Positions 23,395 to 32,006 of a stretch of DNA of 64,000 nucleotides are shown here, in pieces. Positions within the stretch are counted from its first letter, which is position 1. Every line of letters starts with the position of its first letter. The position numbers were made by a program, and so were the translations under genes. The DNA is from JAJNPS01 sp031378845 (GTDB taxonomy: Bacteria > Pseudomonadota > Alphaproteobacteria > Rhodobacterales > Rhodobacteraceae): the NCBI GenBank assembly GCA_031378845.1, contig JANNES010000006.1, positions 1-64,000 of the forward strand, given 5' to 3'. The notes below the pieces were generated by a model that saw only the letters and a list, made by a program, of their open reading frames with translations, made no database searches and was not told where the DNA came from.

Positions 23395-24341
23395 CCGCGT
23401 GGTGCTGCGGCGCGGCGCAGGCGGTCATTGATCGCCCGTCCAAGTCCTGTCTCGGGAACTGGCGCAAAGGCAACATGCCCACCCGGTCCGGCCAGACGGT
23501 CAGCCGCGCGCAGGGTTTGAAACAACGCCGCGGCTGCCTCGACCAGATCGGCATTTTCCGACAGTGTCAGATCACCCTTGACGGCACCAAAGCCGACAAG
23601 AACCTCTCCTGGTCGCGCGTCGGTCGCGTCCAGACGCAGAAAAGCCTGTGGCGCGTAGTGCGAGGGCAGCTGACCCGGAGCATTGGGTATCGCCGGATCG
23701 TTGTATCGTGCCAATGGCTCTCTCAGCGCTGCTTCCAGCGCTTCGACCGGCAGACCGCCCGGCCGCAGCAAGGCAGGCTTACCAACCAGCCCGAGAATCG
23801 TGGACTCGACGCCGACCGCGCAGGGACCTCCGTCGATGACGGCTGCGATCCGCCCGGAGAGTTCGTCAAGAACATGCGCAGCACGCGTTGGCGACATTCG
23901 CCCAGAGGGATTGGCCGAGGGGGCGGCCAACGGGCCGCCATAGGCCTGCAAGAGTGTTCTGGCCAAAGGATGTGCCGGCACCCTGACCGCGGCGGTTGGC
24001 AATCCTGCGGTGGCCAGATCAGACAGCCCGGCCCCGGGCCGCAGGGGCAGCACAAGCGTCAGCGGGCCGGGCCAAAAAGCCGCGGCGATACCGCGCGCGC
24101 GATCGTCGAACACGACCAGCGCCTCCGCTGCATCCACGTCCGCCACATGCACGATCAGCGGGTTGAACCGCGGTCGCGCCTTGGCCTCAAAAATACGCGC
24201 GACGGCCTCGTCGGACCGCGCATCACCGCCCAGCCCGTAAACGGTTTCGGTCGGAAACGCGACAACCCCGCCACTGCGCAAAATCGCCACGGCGCGCGCA
24301 ATTCCGATTGCATCGGCAAAGAGTTTTTCAGTCAGGGGCAT
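23391..24341 (-). CDS. L-threonylcarbamoyladenylate synthase (Sua5 type)
   Basis: 316 residues. Makes threonylcarbamoyl-AMP from threonine, bicarbonate and ATP for the t6A modification of tRNA. The YrdC domain is clear: GGVVAFPTETVYGLGGDA at about 24-41, KARPRFNPLIVHV, FWPGPLTLVL, and AVRVPAHPLARTLL. The C-terminal Sua5 domain (about 215-316, NAPGQLPSHYAPQ) makes this the long Sua5 form. The ATG at 24341 is used; the frame extends 37 codons upstream without family similarity. Confidence 0.93.
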   Translation of the reverse strand: MPLTEKLFADAIGIARAVAILRSGGVVAFPTETVYGLGGDARSDEAVARIFEAKARPRFNPLIVHVADVDAAEALVVFDDRARGIAAAFWPGPLTLVLPLRPGAGLSDLATAGLPTAAVRVPAHPLARTLLQAYGGPLAAPSANPSGRMSPTRAAHVLDELSGRIAAVIDGGPCAVGVESTILGLVGKPALLRPGGLPVEALEAALREPLARYNDPAIPNAPGQLPSHYAPQAFLRLDATDARPGEVLVGFGAVKGDLTLSENADLVEAAAALFQTLRAADRLAGPGGHVAFAPVPETGLGRAINDRLRRAAAPRG

Positions 24342-24532
24342 GGGTGCGGCGCAGAGTCCGTCTTGTGTTGATGTCAACGAGGCTTGGACGTGCTTTATGC
24401 GACCACTTCGTGTTTGCCAAGACAACGGCATTTGGGTAGCGGCCAGGACCACTTGCGCCCAGCGCCAAATCTGGGTTCCCTAGCGGCGACGGGCCAGCAC
24501 TTCATCGCCTACCCTGTAGACGACGGGACATC

Positions 24533-24925
24533 ATGACGACCGCACCAAAAAGACCTGCCCCCCGCAAAGCCGCCAAGACGGAAATATCCTTTGGACCCGC
24601 CGCCTGGGCCTACAAGCGTCTGGTCACCTATATCCGGGGCTTCGAAGCCCAGTTGAACCCCGCCGAAGAGGTTGCCATGGGGTTCGCAGGCGGCGAGTCG
24701 GGCATCTTGCGGATCGAAGGCATCGGCTTTTCGGACCCCGACATGCTTACCTTTTACGGGCGCGACGACGACGGTGCGCGCACACAGCTTATCCAGCACG
24801 TGTCGCAGCTATCGGTGATCTTGCGCGCGGTTCCCGTTCGCAGTCCCGACGAGCCGCCACGACGGATCGGATTTCGCCTGCCAGAAGGATGGCATGGTGG
24901 CGATGCCGGGGATGCCTCGGCGTGA
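24533..24925 (+). CDS. DUF6173-like protein
   Basis: 130 residues with a basic N-terminus (APKRPAPRKAAKTE). The core LTFYGRDDDGARTQLIQHVSQLSVILRAVPV (about 73-103) and RRIGFRLPEG resemble what I recall as DUF6173, a small cytoplasmic family common in Rhodobacterales with no known role. The family name is from memory and should be checked. No operon partner is close. Confidence 0.7.
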   Translation: MTTAPKRPAPRKAAKTEISFGPAAWAYKRLVTYIRGFEAQLNPAEEVAMGFAGGESGILRIEGIGFSDPDMLTFYGRDDDGARTQLIQHVSQLSVILRAVPVRSPDEPPRRIGFRLPEGWHGGDAGDASA

Positions 24926-25042
24926 AACCCGCGCACCACAGAATGATCCTCACGCGAAGTAACCCGCGACGCCCCGCGTGACACCGGCACCTGAATCAGA
25001 TATCGCACGGCAAAACTGACAGCTTTCCGGAGGAAAATCGAC

Positions 25043-25195
25043 ATGGCCAACCACGACAAAGATGCCGATCACATTCAGGGAACAATGGACATCCGCACAC
25101 AGGAAAAGACCTTTGCGGGGTTTATCCGCATGGTGACCTGGGGGGCGTGTATCTCCATTGGCATCTTGATCTTCATGGCGCTCGTGAATTCTTGA
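25043..25195 (+). CDS. aa3-type cytochrome c oxidase subunit IV
   Basis: 50-residue protein. MDIRTQEKTFAGFIRMVTWGA followed by one membrane helix (about 34-48, ISIGILIFMALV) is the pattern of the small bacterial aa3 oxidase subunit IV, which packs beside the catalytic subunit in the inner membrane. A strong AGGAAAA ribosome site precedes the ATG. The main oxidase genes are not in this window, and the location beside an unrelated lipoprotein gene is usual for this group. Confidence 0.88.
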   Translation: MANHDKDADHIQGTMDIRTQEKTFAGFIRMVTWGACISIGILIFMALVNS

Positions 25196-25218
25196 ACTGA
25201 CCCTTGGGACACAGCATC

Positions 25219-25827
25219 ATGATCCGGAAATTCATTGCCCTCGCCGTCGTGCTGGTTCTGTCCGCCTGCGGGGCAGAGCCGACATGGGCCCCGCAAGAGT
25301 CGGTTGAAGCCGCGCGGTTTGTGTCCCAAGACCCCCCGTCGTTGACGCTTTACACGGTGATTAATGTGCGCAGCGGCGCAGGTGCGCATTCCGGGCTTTT
25401 GATCAACGGGTCTGAGCGCGTGATGTTTGACCCTGCCGGAACCTGGCACCATCCGCGCCTGCCAGAACGCAATGACGTGCATTTCGGCATGACCGACAAG
25501 ATGATCCTGTTCTACATCGATTATCATGCCCGCGAGACGTTTTATGTGATCGAGCAAAAGCTGCCAGTCTCGGCCGGGACGGCAGAACTGGTCATGGCGC
25601 GTGCCAAAGCTTATGGTGCCGTGCCCAAGGCGATGTGCGCCCAGTCGCTATCGTCGATCCTGCGTGGTGTGCCAGGATTTGAAGGTTTGCCGCAAACCTA
25701 CTATCCAAAGCAGTTCGCGGACGCGTTCGGGGCGTTGCCAGGGGTCACAACCCGCAAGATCACCGACGACGATGCGGATAACAATCATGGTGTCTTGCTG
25801 GTCCAGGCAAGCGCTGCCACACCCTGA
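25219..25827 (+). CDS. Lipoprotein with papain-like (NlpC/P60-type) pattern
   Basis: 202 residues with a lipoprotein signal (VVLVLSACGAE, Cys about 16). HSGLLINGSERVMFDPAGTW (His about 60) and MCAQSLSSILRG (Cys about 138) could be the His and Cys of a permuted papain-like fold such as the YiiX/NlpC group, which cut amide bonds in peptides or lipids. That fold assignment is inference from two short segments. The ATG at 25219 is chosen over a TTG 15 bases upstream. It starts 23 bases after the oxidase subunit. Confidence 0.75.
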   Translation: MIRKFIALAVVLVLSACGAEPTWAPQESVEAARFVSQDPPSLTLYTVINVRSGAGAHSGLLINGSERVMFDPAGTWHHPRLPERNDVHFGMTDKMILFYIDYHARETFYVIEQKLPVSAGTAELVMARAKAYGAVPKAMCAQSLSSILRGVPGFEGLPQTYYPKQFADAFGALPGVTTRKITDDDADNNHGVLLVQASAATP

Positions 25828-25888
25828 AGGCGCGGCGCAAGCGGTGCCCGCCAGAGACCGGTCGGTGGCGCAAGAACAGGTGGGTCCG

Positions 25889-26491
25889 TTGCGTATATTT
25901 GGCGTCATCCTGGCAGGCGGAACGGGACGGCGGATGGGAGGCGGCGACAAGGCCTTGATGGGACTTGGGGGCATTCCACTTGTGCAACGTGCCAAGGAGC
26001 GGTTGGCCCCACAGGTAGACGCCGTTGCGCTTTCGGCAAATGGTGGCGCGGACAGGTTCGACTTTCTTGGGCTTCCGGTGCTTGGCGATGACCCGGTGAT
26101 CACGTCGCGCGGGCCTTTATCGGGCGTGCTTGCTGCGTTGGAATGGGCGGGGGCGTCGCGGGCCACGCATGTGGTCAGCGTGGCCGTGGATACGCCATTC
26201 TTTCCATGTGATCTGGTGCCGCAGCTTTACCTTGCGGCCGAAGGCAGCCCAAGCCGGCTCGCGATTGCGCGCAGCGCCGGGCGAGACCATCCCACCTTCG
26301 GCCTGTGGCCAGTCGCGTTGCTTGCGGATCTTAGGACTTATCTTGCACAGGCCAGTTCTGCCCGCGTCCTGGATTTTGCCGATCAGCATCGGGCGGCACG
26401 GGCCGATTTCCCGGATCCGATGATGTTCACCAATCTCAACACATTGCAGGACCTTGCAGAAGCCGAATCGCGCCTGATAGGTCGTGGATGA
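25889..26491 (+). CDS. mobA: Molybdenum cofactor guanylyltransferase
   Basis: 200 residues. Joins GMP to molybdopterin to make the bis-MGD cofactor. VILAGGTGRRMGGGDKALMGL (about 6-26) is the nucleotide-binding loop, VSVAVDTPFFPCDLV (about 95) the metal-binding segment with Asp, and TNLNTLQDL (about 180) the C-terminal motif. Start is a TTG at 25889 with AGGTGGG upstream; a GTG nine bases earlier is possible. It overlaps mobB by four bases. The cofactor may serve molybdenum enzymes elsewhere in the genome; MsrP uses the simpler Mo-MPT form. Confidence 0.93.
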   Translation: MRIFGVILAGGTGRRMGGGDKALMGLGGIPLVQRAKERLAPQVDAVALSANGGADRFDFLGLPVLGDDPVITSRGPLSGVLAALEWAGASRATHVVSVAVDTPFFPCDLVPQLYLAAEGSPSRLAIARSAGRDHPTFGLWPVALLADLRTYLAQASSARVLDFADQHRAARADFPDPMMFTNLNTLQDLAEAESRLIGRG

Positions 26492-27864
26492 GGGTCTTTG
26501 GCATTATCGGATGGAAGAACGCCGGCAAGACCGGCCTGATGGAACGGCTTGTCACCGAGATCACTGCGCGCGGGTTCTCCGTCTCGACGGTAAAGCACGT
26601 GCATCACGACGTTGATCTCGACCGGCCCGGTAAGGACAGTTACCGCCATCGCATCGCCGGTGCGCGTGAGGTCATACTGGCGTCGGCGCAACGATTTGCG
26701 CTGATGGCGGAGCATCGCGGACCAGAGCCGACACTCGAGAGCGTTCTTGCCCGGCTTGCGCCCGTCGATCTCGTCCTTGTCGAAGGATACAAGCGCGACG
26801 CGCATCCCAAGCTTGAGGTCTTTCGCGCCGAAGCGGAGCATGCGTTGATCCAGCCCGGTGATCCGACCGTACTGGCCGTGGCAACGGATAGTGTCCTTGC
26901 ACCACTGTCCGTGCCAAAGCTCGATCTGAATGACACACGCGCGGTTGCTGATTTCGTTTTGCTGCAAGTTGGCCTGCAACAACCGGTCGCGATCCGATCC
27001 CGCGCAAGCTCCGAGTTTGACACGGTGGCGATTGTGGACTGGTCGGCAAGCGCGGTCCCGTCACCGGCGCGCCCCTCGCGCGATGCGATCTGGATCGGCA
27101 TTTGCGATGCTGCGGGCGAGCAGGCAACCTATCACCGGACGCGCGCCGAAGCTGCAAGCGTGTTGCAAGCGCTGATCGACCAAGAGCGCGCTGCGGGACG
27201 ACGCCTTTTGATCGGATTCGACTTTCCGATGGGTTATCCAGCTGGCTTTGCCCGCCGTATCACCGGACAGGATGGGGTACGAGGTCTTTGGGCCTGGTTC
27301 GCTGAACGGATCAAGGATGACACAAAGAACGCCAACAATCGCTTTGCCGTCGCCGCCGAAATCAATCGGGGAATGGGAAGCGCGGGCCCGTTCTGGGGCC
27401 GCCCGGAAACCACGCGTGCCGAAGGCCTGCCAACAACGAAAACGGTCGACTACAACGCCATTGGCCTTGCAGAACGGCGGCAGGTCGAGATGCTGCTGCC
27501 CGCAACCAGCCCGGTGTGGAAACTTTACACGACCGGGTCGGTGGGATCGCAATCGTTGATGGGGCTTCCGCTGATCCACCGTCTTGCGCAATCGCCGGAT
27601 GTTGCGGTCTGGCCCTTTCAGTCCTGGACGACAGCGCCGGTAGTCCTGGCCGAAGTCTATCCCTCGTTGCTGGCGCCGCTGGTCCGCGCCAGTGGGGATG
27701 CGATCCCCGATCGTGCGCAAGTTTCCCTTCTGGCGCGCGCCCTGTGGCGGCTGGCGCAAACCGGTCGGCTGGCGCGTCTTTTCGATGTCCCCGCCAGCGC
27801 GCAAGAAGAAGGCTGGATCCTTGGCGCGGGGCATCAAGACGTGCTGATGGAGGCCCTGCGATGA
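26488..27864 (+). CDS. mobB: MobB fused to a large RNase H-like (DUF429-like) domain
   Basis: 458 residues, almost three times the length of E. coli MobB. Residues 1-165 are a MobB GTPase: IIGWKNAGKTGLMERLV P-loop, STVKHVHHD, and VLVEGYKRDAHPKLEVFR. Residues about 175-458 form a second domain with AIVDWSASA, LIGFDFPMGYPAGF, VLAEVYPSLL and a final DRAQVSLLARALWRLA; the spacing of Asp and Glu residues is reminiscent of DUF429, an RNase H-fold family of unknown role. That assignment is my inference. Overlaps mobA before it and a GNAT gene after it by four bases each. Confidence 0.82.
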   Translation: MRVFGIIGWKNAGKTGLMERLVTEITARGFSVSTVKHVHHDVDLDRPGKDSYRHRIAGAREVILASAQRFALMAEHRGPEPTLESVLARLAPVDLVLVEGYKRDAHPKLEVFRAEAEHALIQPGDPTVLAVATDSVLAPLSVPKLDLNDTRAVADFVLLQVGLQQPVAIRSRASSEFDTVAIVDWSASAVPSPARPSRDAIWIGICDAAGEQATYHRTRAEAASVLQALIDQERAAGRRLLIGFDFPMGYPAGFARRITGQDGVRGLWAWFAERIKDDTKNANNRFAVAAEINRGMGSAGPFWGRPETTRAEGLPTTKTVDYNAIGLAERRQVEMLLPATSPVWKLYTTGSVGSQSLMGLPLIHRLAQSPDVAVWPFQSWTTAPVVLAEVYPSLLAPLVRASGDAIPDRAQVSLLARALWRLAQTGRLARLFDVPASAQEEGWILGAGHQDVLMEALR

Positions 27865-28442
27865 TCGTGCAACGCGGACTTCCAACCACCCTGCGCGCGG
27901 ATGCCGCACGGCTCTATTGGGAGGCGTTTGGCGACAAGCTGGGTCCGGTTCTTGGACCCAAACTGCGCGCATTGCGGTTTTTTGAACGGGTCATCCGCGC
28001 GGATCACTGTTTTGTCGCGCTTGATGATCTGGGAAACCTCATTGGCCTTGCCGGCTTCAAGACATCGGAAGGCAGTTTTGCCGGGGGTAGCAGCGCCGAC
28101 CTGCGAAAAGTCTACGGGGCAATCGGGGCATCATGGCGGGGTATGCTTCTGTGGGCGCTGAACCGCGAAGTCGACAACGATCGTTTCTTGCTTGATGGGA
28201 TTTGTGTCACCGCCTCGGCGCGGAGTCAGGGTGTCGGGTCGGTGCTGATAGACCACATCTGTGACGAAGGCCATCGACGGGGATACATCTCCGTTCGGCT
28301 TGACGTTGTTGACAGCAACGCACGCGCACGCGCGCTTTATGAACGACTGGGCTTTGTTGCGGTGCAGACAGCGCCGATCGGCCTGTTACGTCACATCTTT
28401 GGATTTTCTGCGGCCACCACGATGGTCAAGCCGATCGCGTAG
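27861..28442 (+). CDS. GNAT family N-acetyltransferase
   Basis: 193 residues. The acetyl-CoA binding motif is GICVTASARSQGVGSVLIDHI (about 112-132), followed by YISVRLDVVDSNARARALYERLGF, the classic GNAT motif B, at about 145-170. Substrate unknown. It is the last gene of the mobA-mobB operon (ATGA overlap), but a link to molybdenum cofactor is not shown by sequence. Confidence 0.9.
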   Translation: MIVQRGLPTTLRADAARLYWEAFGDKLGPVLGPKLRALRFFERVIRADHCFVALDDLGNLIGLAGFKTSEGSFAGGSSADLRKVYGAIGASWRGMLLWALNREVDNDRFLLDGICVTASARSQGVGSVLIDHICDEGHRRGYISVRLDVVDSNARARALYERLGFVAVQTAPIGLLRHIFGFSAATTMVKPIA

Positions 28443-28460
28443 CGCCACCCAGCGCCCCGG

Positions 28461-29486
28461 CTAGTCGAAGGTCCCCGTCACGCGACCGAACAGCATAAAG
28501 GCGCGCGCGGTGCGGGTGTCGGACAGATCCGCGAGTTCTGCATCGCTCGCATTGGCTTCGAACATCGCGAATGTCTTGTCGAAGGTGCGCAAGAAATGAT
28601 GTCCTGCATCGCGAAAGACCATGTCTTCGCGCATCCGTGCAGCGGTCAGCGCAAGACTTGATCGGTCGCGAATGCCGCCCAGCGCTGCAATCGAGCGACC
28701 ACGTTCACCGCCTGCAAAACGACGCCAGACTTCGGGCTTGGCCAAATCAGGCTTGAGATCATCCATATAGATGCCCTCCTGGCTGAGCAGCGTGAGCACA
28801 TCCTGGGCTGCACGGATCAGCTTGGCGACATTGCGGTCCTCGAGCGCACGGCGCAGGGCGCGAAAGCCCTCTTTGTCATCGGGCGTTTCGGGGAAATTCA
28901 TCGCACGAATGAAGTCGCCGACCGAAAGAGGCGCGCGCAGATCTTCGGCCGGGGTGCCCAGCGCCAGAACAGGTTGCTCTTCGCCATCCGATGCGGCGGG
29001 AACAGTCAGCGCCGCCTTGCGGTCGGCCGAGGGGACGGTCAACGCCGCGTCCCGTCGCGAATTGAAGGTCGCAAGCGCGAATTCTGTTTGCTTGGCGGCG
29101 GCCGCAATCTCGTCGATCTTGCGTTCGACCGACGGTTTGAACCCGCCCGAGGCCTGCGTTTGCTGCGCCAGGACATAAGCGTTGCGCATCGCATCGACTG
29201 CGGTCTGCAGGCGCCCGGCCTCGGCGCGCAGGGCCCGCACCGTGCGCAGCGTCACCACCGACACCCAGATCAGCACGATGGGAAGAAACACCACCAAAAG
29301 CGTCATCACGAGGCCAAGGGTCTGGCTGTCCGTGGCCGGAGGCGCCGACAGAATATATGTCAAAACCGCCACCACCCAGACGACGCTGAGTGCCCCGCCC
29401 GCTATGTCGGTCGCGTGCACGCCTTGCGGCGGTTCTTTTCGGGGGTACAGACCGAGGTCGACTGGTTTTTCCGGGGGTTGAGCCAT
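28461..29486 (-). CDS. Conserved membrane protein of unknown function
   Basis: 341 residues with two N-terminal helices (about 30-50, LSVVWVVAVLTYILSA, and 62-83, VMTLLVVFLPIVLIWVSVV), then a helical coiled-coil-like stretch (about 85-130, with alternating Arg/Glu/Leu) and a soluble C-terminal domain. No enzyme motif. The ATG at 29486 lies eight bases after greA, so it is in the greA operon. A TTG four codons earlier would overlap greA. Confidence 0.8.
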   Translation of the reverse strand: MAQPPEKPVDLGLYPRKEPPQGVHATDIAGGALSVVWVVAVLTYILSAPPATDSQTLGLVMTLLVVFLPIVLIWVSVVTLRTVRALRAEAGRLQTAVDAMRNAYVLAQQTQASGGFKPSVERKIDEIAAAAKQTEFALATFNSRRDAALTVPSADRKAALTVPAASDGEEQPVLALGTPAEDLRAPLSVGDFIRAMNFPETPDDKEGFRALRRALEDRNVAKLIRAAQDVLTLLSQEGIYMDDLKPDLAKPEVWRRFAGGERGRSIAALGGIRDRSSLALTAARMREDMVFRDAGHHFLRTFDKTFAMFEANASDAELADLSDTRTARAFMLFGRVTGTFD

Positions 29487-29494
29487 GCGGCGGA

Positions 29495-29965
29495 TCAAGC
29501 GTATCTGATCGTCAGGATTTCGTAAGACTTGACGCCGCCCGGGGTTCGAACATCGACACTATCGCCCTCGTCTTTGCCGATGAGCGCGCGTGCCAGCGGC
29601 GAGCGAATGTTCAAGAGCCCGTTTTCGATATCGGCCTCGGTTTCACCCACGATCTGATAGGTCTTTTGCTCTCCACTGTCCTCGTCGAGCAGCTTTACGG
29701 TCGCGCCAAACTTGATCGACCCTGAAAACTTTGTCGGGTCAATCACTTCGGCCAATGACAAGATGCCCTCAAGCTCCTTGATCCGGCCCTCAATGAAGCT
29801 CTGCTTTTCGCGCGCCGCGTGGTATTCAGCGTTCTCGGACAAATCGCCATGCTCGCGCGCCTCGGAAATCGCACGGATCACCGCCGGGCGTTCGATCGAT
29901 TTCAGGACCTTCAGTTCTTCGTCCAGCGCGACGAAACCGGCGCGCGTCATAGGTATCTTTTCCAT
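29495..29965 (-). CDS. greA: Transcript cleavage factor GreA
   Basis: 156 residues. Rescues backtracked RNA polymerase by stimulating transcript cleavage. The N-terminal coiled coil (about 1-75, LDEELKVLKSIERPAVIRAISEAREHGDLSENAEYHAAREKQ) carries the acidic tip DLSENAEY, and the C-terminal FKBP-like domain ends in SPLARALIGKDEGDSVDV. Full length. A 16-base perfect palindrome lies 31 bases upstream (29996-30011). Confidence 0.97.
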   Translation of the reverse strand: MEKIPMTRAGFVALDEELKVLKSIERPAVIRAISEAREHGDLSENAEYHAAREKQSFIEGRIKELEGILSLAEVIDPTKFSGSIKFGATVKLLDEDSGEQKTYQIVGETEADIENGLLNIRSPLARALIGKDEGDSVDVRTPGGVKSYEILTIRYA

Positions 29966-29995
29966 GGGCCTTCCGCGTCAAAAGCGAAGCCACAG

Positions 29996-30011
29996 CTCTT
30001 GATCAAGAGCC
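29996..30011. promoter_or_regulatory. Perfect 16-bp palindrome upstream of greA
   Basis: GCTCTTGATCAAGAGC, perfectly self-complementary, 31 bases before the greA start. It could be an operator or part of a leader hairpin. Further along the same 273-base divergent gap (29966-30238) is CCGCGTCA (30137-30144) pairing with TGACGCGG (30157-30164). The rest of the gap shows no gene. Confidence 0.5.
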
Positions 30012-30238
30012 ATGGCCTTGGGGGTCTTGAGTCCAACTGACCCCTTCGGGACAGCAATTGCAAGCCCCATGGCGCAAGGCCTTTGGGGGCAATCCGCCGG
30101 TGGTCACAAAACCGCGCAACTGATCCCCGAATGCTGCCGCGTCACTTGGTTGCAATTGACGCGGGCCGGTCAGTGGGGCAATGACAACACGCCTGCCAGA
30201 TGGGTCCGCGGGGCAGTGTCCAAAGGAAGGCCAATGAG

Positions 30239-31888
30239 ATGACGACCGACGTTCAGCGTGAATCGATGGACTATGACGTGGTGATCGTGGGCGCAGGGCC
30301 CGCAGGACTGTCTGCCGCCATTCGACTGAAACAGCTAGACCCAGACCGCAGCGTGGTCGTGCTGGAGAAGGGCTCTGAGGTCGGCGCGCATATCTTGTCA
30401 GGCGCAGTGCTGGATCCATCGGGGCTGGATGCGCTGATCCCCGATTGGCGCGCCAAGGATGCGCCCATCACGACCAAAGTGACCGAGGACAACTTTTACC
30501 TGCTCGGGCCCGCCGGCAAGATCCGCATTCCGAACTGGCCGATGCCGCCGCTTATGTCGAACCATGGCAACTACATCGTCTCGATGGCCAATGTCTGCCG
30601 CTGGTTGGCGGGACAAGCCGAGGCATTGGGCGTCGAGATTTTTCCGGGCATGAGCTGTTCGGAGATGGTTTATGGCGATCATGGCGAGGTCCGGGGTGTC
30701 GTCGCGGGCGAGTTTGGCCGCAACACCGACGGCACGCCGGGGCCGAACTACGAGCCCGGCCTGGCGCTGTTGGGAAAGTATGTCTTCTTGTCCGAAGGCG
30801 TGCGCGGGTCGCTCTCCAAAGAGGTGATCGCGCGCTATGAACTGACCAAGGGCAAAGAGCCGCAGAAGTTCGGCCTTGGCATGAAAGAGATTTGGGAGAT
30901 CGATCCGGCCAAGCACCGGCAAGGCACCGTCACCCATACAATGGGCTGGCCGCTGGGCAAGAACGCGGGCGGCGGGTCGTTCATCTATCATCTTGAAAAT
31001 AATCAAGTCTATGTCGGGTTCGTGGTTCACCTGAACTACAGGAACCCCTACCTCTATCCTTACATGGAGTTCCAGCGCTTCAAGCATCATCCGATGGTTG
31101 CAGAGCTGCTCAAGGGTGGCAAACGCGTGGCTTATGGTGCACGTGCGATCTCTGAGGGCGGCTGGCAGTCGATCCCCAAGATGGTGGCACCGGGGGTGGC
31201 GCTGCTGGGGTGCAGCGCCGGGCTGGTGAACGTGCCGCGCATCAAGGGCAATCACAACGCCATGCTGTCAGGCAAGGCCGCAGCCGAGGCCGCGCATGCC
31301 GCCATTGTCGATGGCCGTCAAAGTGACGAGTTGACGGCGTATGAGACCAATGTGCGCACAGGGCCGATTGCCAAGGATCTGAAGAAGGTGCGGAACGTCA
31401 AACCCCTGTGGTCCAGGTATGGGCTCTGGGCATCGCTGCTGGGTGGCGGGGCGGATATGTGGGCCAATACGGTCGGGCTAACAGTGCTGGGCACACTGAA
31501 ACACGGAAAAACGGATGCTGCGGCTACCGGCAAGGCAAAAGACCACAAGGTGATCGACTATCCAAAGCCTGACGGTGTCTTGTCGTTTGACCGGCTGACG
31601 AATGTGGCCTTTTCCTTTACCAACCACGACGAGGCTCAGCCCGCACATCTAAAGTTGCAGGACGCCTCCATCCCGATATCGGTCAATCTGCCGATCTATG
31701 CGGAACCTGCGCAGCGTTACTGCCCGGCGGGCGTCTACGAAGTCGTCGGCGCAGGGGACACAGCCCGCTTTCAGATCAACTTTCAGAACTGTGTGCACTG
31801 CAAGACATGTGACATCAAAGACCCGTCGCAGAACATCAACTGGACCACTCCGATGGGCGGGGGCGGTCCGAACTATCCAAACATGTGA
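30239..31888 (+). CDS. Electron transfer flavoprotein-ubiquinone oxidoreductase
   Basis: 549 residues. Membrane-attached FAD and 4Fe-4S enzyme passing electrons from ETF (fatty-acid and amino-acid dehydrogenases) to ubiquinone. VVIVGAGPAGLSAAIRLKQ (about 18-36) binds FAD; RYCPAGVYEV and NCVHCKTCDIKDPSQNINW (about 500-540) ligate the cluster. Long membrane-anchoring segment includes GGWQSIPKM and LLGCSAGLVNVPRIKG. Start ATG 30239 has GGAAGG eight bases upstream. Monocistronic. Confidence 0.96.
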   Translation: MTTDVQRESMDYDVVIVGAGPAGLSAAIRLKQLDPDRSVVVLEKGSEVGAHILSGAVLDPSGLDALIPDWRAKDAPITTKVTEDNFYLLGPAGKIRIPNWPMPPLMSNHGNYIVSMANVCRWLAGQAEALGVEIFPGMSCSEMVYGDHGEVRGVVAGEFGRNTDGTPGPNYEPGLALLGKYVFLSEGVRGSLSKEVIARYELTKGKEPQKFGLGMKEIWEIDPAKHRQGTVTHTMGWPLGKNAGGGSFIYHLENNQVYVGFVVHLNYRNPYLYPYMEFQRFKHHPMVAELLKGGKRVAYGARAISEGGWQSIPKMVAPGVALLGCSAGLVNVPRIKGNHNAMLSGKAAAEAAHAAIVDGRQSDELTAYETNVRTGPIAKDLKKVRNVKPLWSRYGLWASLLGGGADMWANTVGLTVLGTLKHGKTDAAATGKAKDHKVIDYPKPDGVLSFDRLTNVAFSFTNHDEAQPAHLKLQDASIPISVNLPIYAEPAQRYCPAGVYEVVGAGDTARFQINFQNCVHCKTCDIKDPSQNINWTTPMGGGGPNYPNM

Positions 31889-31937
31889 TCTTCACGCAGT
31901 ATTGTGCGCCAAAACCGCGACCAGGCGTGCCCACCGC

Positions 31938-31995
31938 GCCGGTTGCATTGCCACTTGGGTCCGGGACGGCTAGTTTTGGATCAGCCGGTTGCATT
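31938..31995. repeat. 12-bp direct repeat upstream of the TPR gene
   Basis: GCCGGTTGCATT occurs at 31938-31949 and again at 31984-31995, the second copy ending just before the ribosome site of the TPR gene at 32007. It could be a tandem regulator site or a chance short duplication. Confidence 0.4.
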
Positions 31996-32006
31996 TGGGG
32001 AAGCTG

